A program made the position numbers and the translations under genes. Below the pieces are notes generated by a model. That model did no database searches and had not been told where the DNA came from. It saw only the letters and a program-made list of their open reading frames with translations. This document shows positions 12,710 to 18,746 of a DNA stretch of 19,089 bases, piece after piece. The stretch's first letter is position 1, and each line of letters starts with the position of its first letter. Where the stretch lies: assembly GCA_964509505.1 (NCBI GenBank), contig CAZDYP010000094.1, positions 1 to 19,089 of the forward strand. Reading direction: 5' to 3'. The DNA is from CAZDYP01 sp964509505. Lineage in GTDB: Bacteria; Chloroflexota; Anaerolineae; JACRMK01.

Positions 12710-14017
12710 CTTGATAAAGCCCTCGTATTGCCGCATCAACAGCTGCGCTTCCAATTGTTTCATCGTATCCAGCACGACGCCAACGACGATCAGCAAGCCC
12801 GTGCTGGAAACGATCATCGTCGTGGTTTCGGTCACGTCGCTCATGAACCAGGGGAGCAAAGCCACCAACCCCAAGAACACCGCGCCCGCAAAGGTGATGC
12901 GTCCCAACACGCTATTCAAATACGATTCCGTCACCTTGCCCGGACGCATTCCAGGAATAAACGCGCCCTGCTTTTGCAACGTCTCCGCCCAGTTCTGTTG
13001 TTTGAACATGATGTCGGTGTACATGTAGGTAAAACCAATCACCATGAAGAAATACATGATCCAGTAAAACCAATGGGCAGTGCTGAAGGTCGTCGCAATC
13101 ACTGTCGCCCAATACGCAATAGTTGGATTCTCGCTAACCGCGAAGTATTGCGCGACGACGCCCGGCAAAATTAAAATGGATTGCGCGAAGATGAGCGGAA
13201 TCATGCCCGCTTGGTTCACCTTCATCGGAATATGTGAAGTTTGCCCGCCATACACGCGCGAGCCGCGCACCCGCTTGCCATAATGCACAGGCACTCGCCG
13301 CGTGCCTTCGGTGATAACGACGATTGCCGCCACCGTCACTAAACCAATGGCAGTAAACCAAATCACCCCCGCATAATCTCCATTGGAAACCAATTGCCCG
13401 ACCCGTTGCGGAATCTGCGCGACGATGCCGCCGAAGATAATGACCGAAATGCCCTGCCCAATGCCCTCTTGCGTGATCAACTCGCCCAACCACATGGCGA
13501 ACATCGTGCCAGCCGTCAACGTGATGATGGTTGTCAGAGACGGCAACAAGAGTTCAGGCGAGAAACCAAAGTTCGTCAGTACGGCTCCACTCGACGTCGT
13601 CGTGCGCGCCAAGATCAGACTTGTGCCAATCGCTTGCAGCAACGCCATCGGCACCGTCAAAATGTGCGTATAGAGATTGATCTTTTGGCGTCCCTGGTCG
13701 CCTTCTTTTGCCAGCTCACGCAATTGCGGAATGATGGGCTGCAGTAGATTAAGCACAATTGAAGCGGTGACATACGGGTACACGCCCATCGCAACGATAG
13801 AGGCTGTGGATAACGCCCCACCAGACAACAAATTGAACATACCCAACAACTGGTACTGTTGAAACAACGCATCGAGCGCCGCGCGATTGACGCCTGGGAT
13901 GGGGATGTGCGCCACCAAGCGATAGATGACGAGAATCGCTAGTGTGAACAACAGCTTGCGGCGTAAATCGGGCAAGCGAAACGCATTCAAGACCGATTGC
14001 AGTAACGAGGTTGGCAT
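12707..14017 (-). CDS. secY: Protein translocase subunit SecY
   Basis: SecY forms the channel through which unfolded proteins cross or enter the inner membrane, with SecE and SecG. The 436-residue protein shows about ten hydrophobic segments, the cytoplasmic start AFRLPDLRRKLLFTL, the plug-region HIPIPGVNRAAL and FNLLSGGALSTASIVAMGVYPYVTA, the loop RVRGSRVYGGQTSHIPMKVNQAGMIP with SecA and ribosome contacts, and FIPGMRPGKVTESYL. Length is normal. GAGGAG lies seven bases before ATG 14017, at the foot of an 80-bp palindrome (14031-14110). It sits in the usual place between rplO and adk. Its TAG stop is merged with the heptad array. Confidence 0.98.
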   Translation of the reverse strand: MPTSLLQSVLNAFRLPDLRRKLLFTLAILVIYRLVAHIPIPGVNRAALDALFQQYQLLGMFNLLSGGALSTASIVAMGVYPYVTASIVLNLLQPIIPQLRELAKEGDQGRQKINLYTHILTVPMALLQAIGTSLILARTTTSSGAVLTNFGFSPELLLPSLTTIITLTAGTMFAMWLGELITQEGIGQGISVIIFGGIVAQIPQRVGQLVSNGDYAGVIWFTAIGLVTVAAIVVITEGTRRVPVHYGKRVRGSRVYGGQTSHIPMKVNQAGMIPLIFAQSILILPGVVAQYFAVSENPTIAYWATVIATTFSTAHWFYWIMYFFMVIGFTYMYTDIMFKQQNWAETLQKQGAFIPGMRPGKVTESYLNSVLGRITFAGAVFLGLVALLPWFMSDVTETTTMIVSSTGLLIVVGVVLDTMKQLEAQLLMRQYEGFIK

Positions 14018-14030
14018 AACTTACTCCTCA

Positions 14031-14110
14031 AGCGGTAGCTCGTGGCGAGCAGCGCATTGCCCCTTGCGATTGTGGTAACTCGCGCCGTCAATCGCAAAGC
14101 GCCCACCGCT
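14031..14110. repeat. 80-bp multi-stem palindrome upstream of secY
   Basis: Three nested or side-by-side stems are visible on the plus strand: outer AGCGGT (14031-14036) with ACCGCT (14105-14110); GCTCG-TGG-CGAGC (14038-14050); and TTGCGATTG (14064-14072) with CAATCGCAA (14089-14097), perfect over nine bases with a 16-base loop. In RNA it could form a branched structure ending just before the secY Shine-Dalgarno site. It shares no clear sequence with elements A-C. Confidence 0.75.
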
Positions 14111-14120
14111 AAACGCCATT

Positions 14121-14570
14121 CTATGACAAGACCTCAACTTGACCACCCGCCTTCTCGATCTTGTCCTTTGCGCTGGCTGAGACAGCGTGCGCTTGCACCA
14201 TCAACTTCTTTTGCAACTCGCCTTGCCCCAACACTTTCACACGCTGCCGAGCAGATTTGATGAGCCCCACTTCCTTGAGTTTTTCCAGTGTGACCACATC
14301 GCCATCGTTGAACGCCTGGTTCAATTCCTGCACGTTGACAGGCGTGAACGGCACTTTCCAAATGCGTGTGAAACCCCGCACAAAAGGCAAGCGACGCACA
14401 AACGGCAACTGCCCGCCTTCAAAGAATGGCGACTTCACGCCACCACTGCGCGCGCCTTGTCCTTTGACGCCGCGTCCCGACGTTTTGCCATGCCCGCTCG
14501 CATGACCACGCCCAACGATGTGTGGACGATGGGTCGCGCCTTTGGGTGATCTCAATTCATGTGCTTTCAT
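14121..14570 (-). CDS. rplO: 50S ribosomal protein L15
   Basis: L15 is a late-binding 23S rRNA protein with a long basic N-terminal extension that enters the rRNA core. The 149-residue product has the Gly/Arg-rich GRGHASGHGKTSGRGVKGQGARSG segment (about 21-44), FEGGQLPFVRRLPFVRGF and the C-terminal domain ending DKIEKAGGQVEVL. Length is normal. A GGGGA lies four bases before the ATG (14568-14570), and rpmD ends 26 bases upstream. Downstream is the palindrome before secY. Confidence 0.98.
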   Translation of the reverse strand: MKAHELRSPKGATHRPHIVGRGHASGHGKTSGRGVKGQGARSGGVKSPFFEGGQLPFVRRLPFVRGFTRIWKVPFTPVNVQELNQAFNDGDVVTLEKLKEVGLIKSARQRVKVLGQGELQKKLMVQAHAVSASAKDKIEKAGGQVEVLS

Positions 14571-14596
14571 AATTCCCCACGCTAAAGCTTTTTGCC

Positions 14597-14788
14597 CTAC
14601 GACTTCACTTCCTCAACTTTGACCAGGTGCGCTACTTTCGCCAACATCCCTTTGATGGCAGGGGTCAATGTATGCTCGACGCTATGCCCCAATTGTCGCA
14701 ACCCCAAGGCGCGCAGCGTGTCCTTTTGATTTTGCTGATAACCGATTGCGCTTTTGGTGTAAGTGACTTTGACTTTTTGCTCAGGCAT
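14597..14788 (-). CDS. rpmD: 50S ribosomal protein L30
   Basis: L30 is a small large-subunit protein; the 63-residue product has the family pattern VKVTYTKSAIGYQQNQKDTLRALGLRQLG followed by HTLTPAIKGMLAKVAHLVKVEE. The ATG (14786-14788) overlaps the end of rpsE by eight bases, in a different frame, so translation is probably coupled to S5. The order rpsE-rpmD-rplO is the standard spc arrangement. Nothing unusual is seen in it. Confidence 0.97.
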   Translation of the reverse strand: MPEQKVKVTYTKSAIGYQQNQKDTLRALGLRQLGHSVEHTLTPAIKGMLAKVAHLVKVEEVKS

Positions 14789-15635
14789 CGCTCTTCTTCC
14801 TCCAGAACGGCGACACGTCCTTTAACGATTTGCCTCGCCGTCCCGCTTCCAGATCCACATCTTTCAAATTCTGCAAGCCCTTAATGGTTGCGCCGACGAC
14901 GTTCAACACATTGTTGCTGCCTTGCGATTTCGTCAGCACGTCGCGCACGCCGGCCGCCTCCAGCACCGCGCGCACGCCGCCGCCCGCAATGACGCCCGTG
15001 CCGGGCGAAGCCGGTTTCAGAAACACTTTCGCCGCGCCGAATTTTGTGAGGATGTCGTGTGGAATCGTGCCATTGACAATCGGTACCCTGATCAGCTTCT
15101 TGCGCGCTCGCTCCACGCCTTTGCGAATCGCATCCGTCACTTCACGCGCGCGCCCAATGCCCATGCCCACTGAGCCTGAGCCATCGCCAACGACGACCAA
15201 CGCGCGAAAACCAAAATGGCGACCGCCCTTGACCACCTTCGCCACACGCGAGATGTCCACCACGCGCTCTTCGTATTTTTCGTCGGTTTCTTTTACTGCG
15301 CCATCGCGTGAAGGACGAACAGCGCCCGGGGTTTTCTCTGCGCGTCGCTCATTGCCGGCGCGCTCACCACCACGACCGCCCCCCGGCGCGCCGCCGCGCC
15401 CACCTTGTCCGCCTTGCCCCCCCGCGCTCCGTCCGCCGCCGCGCCCGCCTTGTCCGCCTTGCCCCCCCGCGCTACGTCCACCGCCACGCCCGCCTTGCCC
15501 ACCAGAACTACGTCCCCCACCAGCTCCCCGATTAGGGCGCGGTGCGTTACCTTGTGCTGATTGAGAAGTCTGTATGGCTGCTTGCGTCGCAGCGCCAGCC
15601 GAAGGTGTGGTAGTTTCTGAAGATTGATTCGACAT
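14781..15635 (-). CDS. rpsE: 30S ribosomal protein S5 with Gly/Arg-rich N-terminal extension
   Basis: S5 shapes the mRNA entry region and decoding fidelity. The conserved part begins at about residue 118 (YEERVVDISRVAKVVKGGRHFGF), with GDGSGSVGMGIGRAREV and the C-terminal domain KPASPGTGVIAGGGVRAVLE and RDVLTKSQGSNN intact. Ahead of it are about 115 extra residues: a Ser/Thr/Gln/Ala-rich first 30, then a Gly/Arg/Gln tract (about 34-92) with two copies of GGGRSAGGQGGQGGR, then a charged linker. Total is 284 residues against about 165-220 in most bacteria. AGGAG sits five bases before ATG 15635, overlapping the rplR stop, so the extension is probably translated. RGG-like tracts usually bind RNA; a role here is inference. 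Repeat-expansion or an assembly artefact in the tract is possible. Confidence 0.96.
   Translation of the reverse strand: MSNQSSETTTPSAGAATQAAIQTSQSAQGNAPRPNRGAGGGRSSGGQGGRGGGRSAGGQGGQGGRGGGRSAGGQGGQGGRGGAPGGGRGGERAGNERRAEKTPGAVRPSRDGAVKETDEKYEERVVDISRVAKVVKGGRHFGFRALVVVGDGSGSVGMGIGRAREVTDAIRKGVERARKKLIRVPIVNGTIPHDILTKFGAAKVFLKPASPGTGVIAGGGVRAVLEAAGVRDVLTKSQGSNNVLNVVGATIKGLQNLKDVDLEAGRRGKSLKDVSPFWRKKSDA
15394..15510. repeat. 45-bp tandem repeat inside rpsE
   Basis: Two nearly identical 45-bp units (15394-15438 and 15439-15483) are followed by a partial third. Each unit codes 15 residues, so frame is kept. Each full unit has a run of seven C residues, a likely site for slippage or sequencing error. 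Differences between units are mostly silent. Confidence 0.85.
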
Positions 15636-15643
15636 TGTCTCTC

Positions 15644-16012
15644 CTAAAATTCCAGCCCGCCGCTGCGAGCGCCATCCGCCAACGATTTAATACGGCCATG
15701 ATACTTGTAACCCGCGCGATCAAACACGACTTGTTTCACGCCTCGCTCCTGAGCGCGTTTCGCCACGGCTTCGCCAATGACCTTGGCTTGCTCCAGTGGT
15801 TTCAAGTCTTTGAGCTGTGGGCGCAACGCTTTATCCAACGACGAAGCGGCCGCAAGGGTGTGACCCTTGCGATCGTCAATCACTTGCGCGTAGATGTGCT
15901 TCTCGCTGCGAAACACGTTGAGCCGCGGACGTTCTGGTTCGCCAAACACAAACTTACGCACATGCTTACGCCGCCGCTCACGGGCTACGAATGAAGGATT
16001 CGTCTTTTTCAT
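15644..16012 (-). CDS. rplR: 50S ribosomal protein L18
   Basis: L18 binds 5S rRNA together with L5 and places it in the central protuberance. The 122-residue product has the basic start ARERRRKHVRKFVFG, then ERPRLNVFRSEKHIYAQVIDD, and the end VVFDRAGYKYHGRIKSLADGARSGGLEF, all typical. GAGG lies only two bases before ATG 16012, a tight site. The stop (TAG) is shared with the AGGAG site of rpsE eight bases on. Confidence 0.98.
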   Translation of the reverse strand: MKKTNPSFVARERRRKHVRKFVFGEPERPRLNVFRSEKHIYAQVIDDRKGHTLAAASSLDKALRPQLKDLKPLEQAKVIGEAVAKRAQERGVKQVVFDRAGYKYHGRIKSLADGARSGGLEF

Positions 16013-16034
16013 AACCTCATACCTGTCATCAGTT

Positions 16035-16093
16035 TAGATTTCGGTGCGCCGTTCTCGACTGACTGTTCAATCGAAAATCAAAATCAAAAATTA
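16035..16093. repeat. Repeat spacer between rplF and rplR
   Basis: After the rplF TAA stop the sense strand runs TTTTTGATTTTGATTTTCG, then a GTTCTCG region, and ends with AAATCTAAAC. Left GTTTAGATTTCG and right CGAAAATCAAAATC arms pair imperfectly. The words match those in the rpmJ-rpsM spacer (TTTTTGA, TTTAGAT). Confidence 0.55.
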
Positions 16094-16642
16094 TTTGGCG
16101 CCCGCCTTACCCGCCTTACCCGCTTTCTGGCGCACGCGCTCACCCAAATAGCGAATCCCTTTGCCTTTGTATGGTTCTGGTTTGCGAATGGCGCGAATCT
16201 TGGCCGCCATCTCACCAACCAACGCCTTATCAATGCCTTCGATCGTCACGGTGCGCCCAGATTTATCCACGCTGAACGCAATACCCACCGGCGGCGACAC
16301 GCGGACAGGATGCGAGAAACCGACTTGCAATACCAAGTCTTTGCCTTGCACTTCGCCACGAAAACCGACGCCTTGCACGTCGAGCTCCTTCTTGAAGCCC
16401 GTGCTGACACCCATAACCATGTTGTTGATAAGCGCGCGGGTTAGACCATGTAAGGCGCGCGCCGCAGGCACATCCAAATGGCGCGACACCACCACCGCGT
16501 TACCAGCTTTCTTCACGTCAATTTCAGGATGAAACGTCTGCGTCAGCGTGCCTAATTTGCCTTTGACCTCAACTGTATGGTCTTTGATATGGACCTGCAC
16601 GCCCGCAGGAATCTCAATTGGTTTCTTGCCGATGCGGGACAT
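16091..16642 (-). CDS. rplF: 50S ribosomal protein L6
   Basis: L6 lies near the sarcin-ricin loop and factor-binding site of the large subunit. The protein (183 residues) starts MSRIGKKPIEIPAGV, has HGLTRALINNMVMGVSTGF, GVGFRGEVQGKDLVLQVGFSHPV and the end GKGIRYLGERVRQKAGKAG, followed by a Lys/Ala/Gly tail. ATG 16642 is chosen because GAGGAG lies four bases before it and the sequence fits the family; a GTG at 16654 would put the ribosome site inside the gene. The TAA stop passes directly into repeat words. Confidence 0.97.
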   Translation of the reverse strand: MSRIGKKPIEIPAGVQVHIKDHTVEVKGKLGTLTQTFHPEIDVKKAGNAVVVSRHLDVPAARALHGLTRALINNMVMGVSTGFKKELDVQGVGFRGEVQGKDLVLQVGFSHPVRVSPPVGIAFSVDKSGRTVTIEGIDKALVGEMAAKIRAIRKPEPYKGKGIRYLGERVRQKAGKAGKAGAK

Positions 16643-16664
16643 CCGACTCCTCACAAAGTAACGA

Positions 16665-16728
16665 GCAATTAGTCATTAACTTACGAGGCGCACACTCTCC
16701 TCAATCACTAATTGCTAATCGCCCATTA
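16665..16728. repeat. Heptanucleotide spacer from the rpsH stop toward rplF
   Basis: In the sense direction the rpsH TAA stop is followed by TGGGCGA, TTAGCAA, TTAGTGA and TTGAGGA in period 7. GCAATTAGT (16665-16673) and ACTAATTGC (16707-16715) are perfect complements around a 33-base loop. Confidence 0.75.
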
Positions 16729-17121
16729 CCAAATTTGACACAGCACCTCGCCGCCCACTTTGAGACGGCGCGCCTTACGGTCAGTCATCAAACCCTTGGG
16801 CGTCGTCAAAATAGCGATGCCCATACCGCTCTGCACCCAATTCACGTCACGATAGCCCGTGTAAATGCGACGGCCGGGCGTGCTGACGCGCTGCAAGCCG
16901 TTCAAGACAGGCTTGCGTTGATCCGTGTATTTCAGGCGAATCCGCAGCACCGCTTGCTTATCTTGCTGGCTTACATCAAAATCTTGGATGAAACCCTCTT
17001 CACGCAAAATCTTGGCAATTGCCATCTTCAACTTCGACGATGGCATCAAGACCTGCGTATGCCGCGCCATCAATGCATTGCGAATGCGGGTCAACATATC
17101 CGCGATGGGATCGTTTACCAT
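16726..17121 (-). CDS. rpsH: 30S ribosomal protein S8
   Basis: S8 binds helix 21 of 16S rRNA and in some bacteria represses the spc operon. The protein (131 residues) begins MVNDPIADMLTRIRNA, has PSSKLKMAIAKILREEGFI, and the C-terminal STPGRRIYTGYRDVN, GMGIAILTTPKGLMTDRKARR, GGEVLCQIW. The ATG at 17119-17121 has GGAG six bases upstream; an in-frame TTG four codons earlier would be part of that site and is rejected. The stop is embedded in the following heptad array. Confidence 0.98.
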   Translation of the reverse strand: MVNDPIADMLTRIRNALMARHTQVLMPSSKLKMAIAKILREEGFIQDFDVSQQDKQAVLRIRLKYTDQRKPVLNGLQRVSTPGRRIYTGYRDVNWVQSGMGIAILTTPKGLMTDRKARRLKVGGEVLCQIW

Positions 17122-17131
17122 ACTCCACTCC

Positions 17132-17171
17132 AATTAGTCATTAGTCACTAGCGACTAGCAACTAGCAATTA
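17132..17171. repeat. Heptanucleotide array from the rpsN stop to rpsH
   Basis: In the sense direction the TAA stop of rpsN leads into TTGCTAG (twice), TCGCTAG, TGACTAA (twice) and then the rpsH ribosome site. The two halves are partly complementary (AATTAGTC against GACTAGCAATT), so it folds as an imperfect hairpin. Every word contains TAG or TAA. Confidence 0.85.
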
Positions 17172-17351
17172 CCAAGATGATTTGGTCAGACCGGGGATCT
17201 TGCCCTCTAACGCCATCCGACGGAAGCAAATGCGACACAACGCAAAGCGACGCATGTAACCACGCGGACGCCCGCAGACGTTGCAACGATTCCGCACCTG
17301 ATTTGCATACTCCCGCCGTTGCTCCCGATACTTCATGCAAGTTTTTGCCAT
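17169..17351 (-). CDS. rpsN: 30S ribosomal protein S14, zinc-type
   Basis: S14 sits in the head of the small subunit and is needed late in assembly. The 60-residue product is the short zinc-binding (type Z) form: NRCNVCGRPRGYMRRFALCRICF carries two CxxC pairs 12 residues apart, and it ends GKIPGLTKSSW. GGGAG lies six bases before ATG 17351. It follows rplE, the normal position. Its TAA stop directly precedes a heptanucleotide array. Confidence 0.98.
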   Translation of the reverse strand: MAKTCMKYREQRREYANQVRNRCNVCGRPRGYMRRFALCRICFRRMALEGKIPGLTKSSW

Positions 17352-17371
17352 ACGGTTCTCCCTCTCAGGGG

Positions 17372-17404
17372 CTTGTGAAGCGACTTGCGTCGAAACCTCA
17401 CAAG
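17372..17404. repeat. Palindrome with alternative stems between rplE and rpsN
   Basis: CTTGTGA (17372-17378) and TCACAAG (17398-17404) are perfect complements. Within the same stretch, GACTTG and CAAGTC can pair instead, giving two exclusive folds in the transcript. It lies in the 62-base rplE-rpsN spacer, upstream of the rpsN ribosome site. Confidence 0.6.
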
Positions 17405-17413
17405 TCTGCCAGG

Positions 17414-17971
17414 TTAATTCTTGTCCTTTCGACTAAATGGCATCCCCAACAATTGCAACATACGATAGGCTTCGCGGTCATTGGGCGCTGAAGTCACAAT
17501 CGTAATTTCCATGCCGCGCACCTTGTCAATGCTATCATAGGGAATTTCGGGCCAAATCAATTGCTCCGACAAACCCAACGTATAATTGCCGCGCCCATCG
17601 AAAGCTTCGTTCGGCACACCGCGAAAATCGCGCACGCGTGGCAACGCCGTGCCAATCAATCGCTCCAAAAACGCCCACATCTTCTGACCGCGCAACGTCA
17701 CCTTCACCCCAATCGCCTGCCCTTCGCGCACCTTGAAGGTCGCAATGGACTTGCGGGCGCGGGTCACGATAGGTTTCTGCCCCGTGATGGTCGTCACATC
17801 GCGCACCGCATTCTCGACCGCCTTACTGTTGGTCAACGCTTCGCCCAAGCCAATGTTGACAACGATTTTCTTGATTTGAGGAATTTGCATCACGTTGGCG
17901 TAATTGAATTCTTTGTGGAGTTGCGGTCCCACTTCGGTTTGATATTTTTGCTTCATGGTCATGGTAGCCAT
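17414..17971 (-). CDS. rplE: 50S ribosomal protein L5
   Basis: L5 binds 5S rRNA and contacts P-site tRNA in the central protuberance. The 185-residue protein has KEFNYANVMQIPQIKKIVVNIGLGEA, TGQKPIVTRARKSIATFKVREG, VTLRGQKMWAFLERLI, RVRDFRGV and EQLIWPEI, the last close to the family EQ-IFPEI motif. The start is ATG 17971, whose A is shared with the rplX stop (TGATG), implying coupling. The frame is open further upstream, within rplX, but that part is a shadow. Length fits the family. Confidence 0.98.
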   Translation of the reverse strand: MATMTMKQKYQTEVGPQLHKEFNYANVMQIPQIKKIVVNIGLGEALTNSKAVENAVRDVTTITGQKPIVTRARKSIATFKVREGQAIGVKVTLRGQKMWAFLERLIGTALPRVRDFRGVPNEAFDGRGNYTLGLSEQLIWPEIPYDSIDKVRGMEITIVTSAPNDREAYRMLQLLGMPFSRKDKN

Positions 17972-18294
17972 CAGTCCAACACCCTCCCGCAATCTTTGCG
18001 CTTGCACACCCGCACACGCTTGCCTTCTTCCAGGCGCACGCCCACCCGCGTCCACTTGCCGCAATGTTTGCACACGTGCGCGACCCGCGACAGCGGCAAC
18101 GGCGCTTCGCGATCAATAATGCCGCCCGCCTGCCCCGTCTGTGGATTGCGCTTCTGATGCTTCTTCACCAGATTCTTGCCCGCGACCACCACCTTGCCTT
18201 CTTTGGGCCACACGAACTGCACAGTGCCACGCGAGCCTTTTTCCTCACCCCACAAAATTTCAACCGTATCCCCTTTTTTGATGCGCGCAAGCAT
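17971..18294 (-). CDS. rplX: 50S ribosomal protein L24 with Cys-rich C-terminus
   Basis: L24 starts large-subunit assembly by binding the 5' domain of 23S rRNA. The protein (107 residues) has a KOW motif (IKKGDTVEILWGEEKGSRGTV), GKNLVKKHQKRNPQTGQAGGIIDREAPLPLS and a C-terminal part with CKHC and CKRKDC, presumably a zinc site; many bacterial L24 proteins have CxxC in both places, so the CxxxxC second half is a small deviation. ATG 18294 is chosen because GGGGAG lies nine bases upstream; ATG 18303 would place this site against the start. The stop overlaps the rplE start by one base. Confidence 0.96.
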   Translation of the reverse strand: MLARIKKGDTVEILWGEEKGSRGTVQFVWPKEGKVVVAGKNLVKKHQKRNPQTGQAGGIIDREAPLPLSRVAHVCKHCGKWTRVGVRLEEGKRVRVCKRKDCGRVLD

Positions 18295-18377
18295 AACCCT
18301 CATCTCCCCTGCATCTCCCCAAATCCCCTTTGGTTCCATAAAACGACGTTAGGGGAAATTCTGGGAAATCGCATGAA
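18295..18377. repeat. Repeat spacer between rplN and rplX
   Basis: On the plus strand CATCTCCCCTG and CATCTCCCC occur in tandem (period 11) and a partly complementary TTAGGGGAAATTCTGGGAAAT follows. The words TTAGGGGAAAT and TCTCCCC also make up the korB-lipA inverted repeat at 1848-1941, 16 kb away. The spacer holds the rplX ribosome site and no gene. Confidence 0.55.
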
Positions 18378-18746
18378 TCACAATACTTCCGGCGACAATG
18401 ACACAATCTTCATAAACCCTTTTTCGCGCAACTCACGCGCCACAGGTCCGAAGATACGCGTGCCTTTGGGCTCGCCGCCGTCGCCCAAAATCACAGCGGC
18501 ATTTTCGTCGAACCGAATGAACGAGCCATCTTTACGACCATACTCTTTGACGGTGCGTACGATGACCGCTTTGACCACATCGCTCTTCTTCACGCTGCCG
18601 CCCGGCGACGCCTGCTTCACCGTCGCCACAATAATATCGCCCACCCCCGCATAACGGCGCTTCGTGCCGCCCAACACTTTGATGCACATGATTTCCTTCG
18701 CGCCCGTGTTGTCCGCGACACGCAACCGAGAATATTCTTGAATCAT
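18378..18746 (-). CDS. rplN: 50S ribosomal protein L14
   Basis: L14 lies at the subunit interface and forms bridges with 16S rRNA; it is also the docking site of the silencing factor RsfS. The 122-residue product is of exact family length and shows MIQEYSRLRVADNTGAKEIMCIKVLGG, a RYAGVGDIIVATVKQASPGG loop and IFGPVARELREKGFMKIVSLSPEVL. ATG 18746 overlaps the rpsQ stop by four bases (ATGA), and GAGGAG lies eight bases upstream. Confidence 0.98.
   Translation of the reverse strand: MIQEYSRLRVADNTGAKEIMCIKVLGGTKRRYAGVGDIIVATVKQASPGGSVKKSDVVKAVIVRTVKEYGRKDGSFIRFDENAAVILGDGGEPKGTRIFGPVARELREKGFMKIVSLSPEVL

Noticed and set aside
14830..15564. Plus-strand Pro/Arg-rich frame of 244 codons opposite rpsE
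   Set aside because: It is the shadow of the Gly-rich rpsE repeats.
17972..18073. 34-residue N-terminal extension of L5
   Set aside because: It lies inside rplX in another frame; ATG 17971 fits the family and overlaps the rplX stop.
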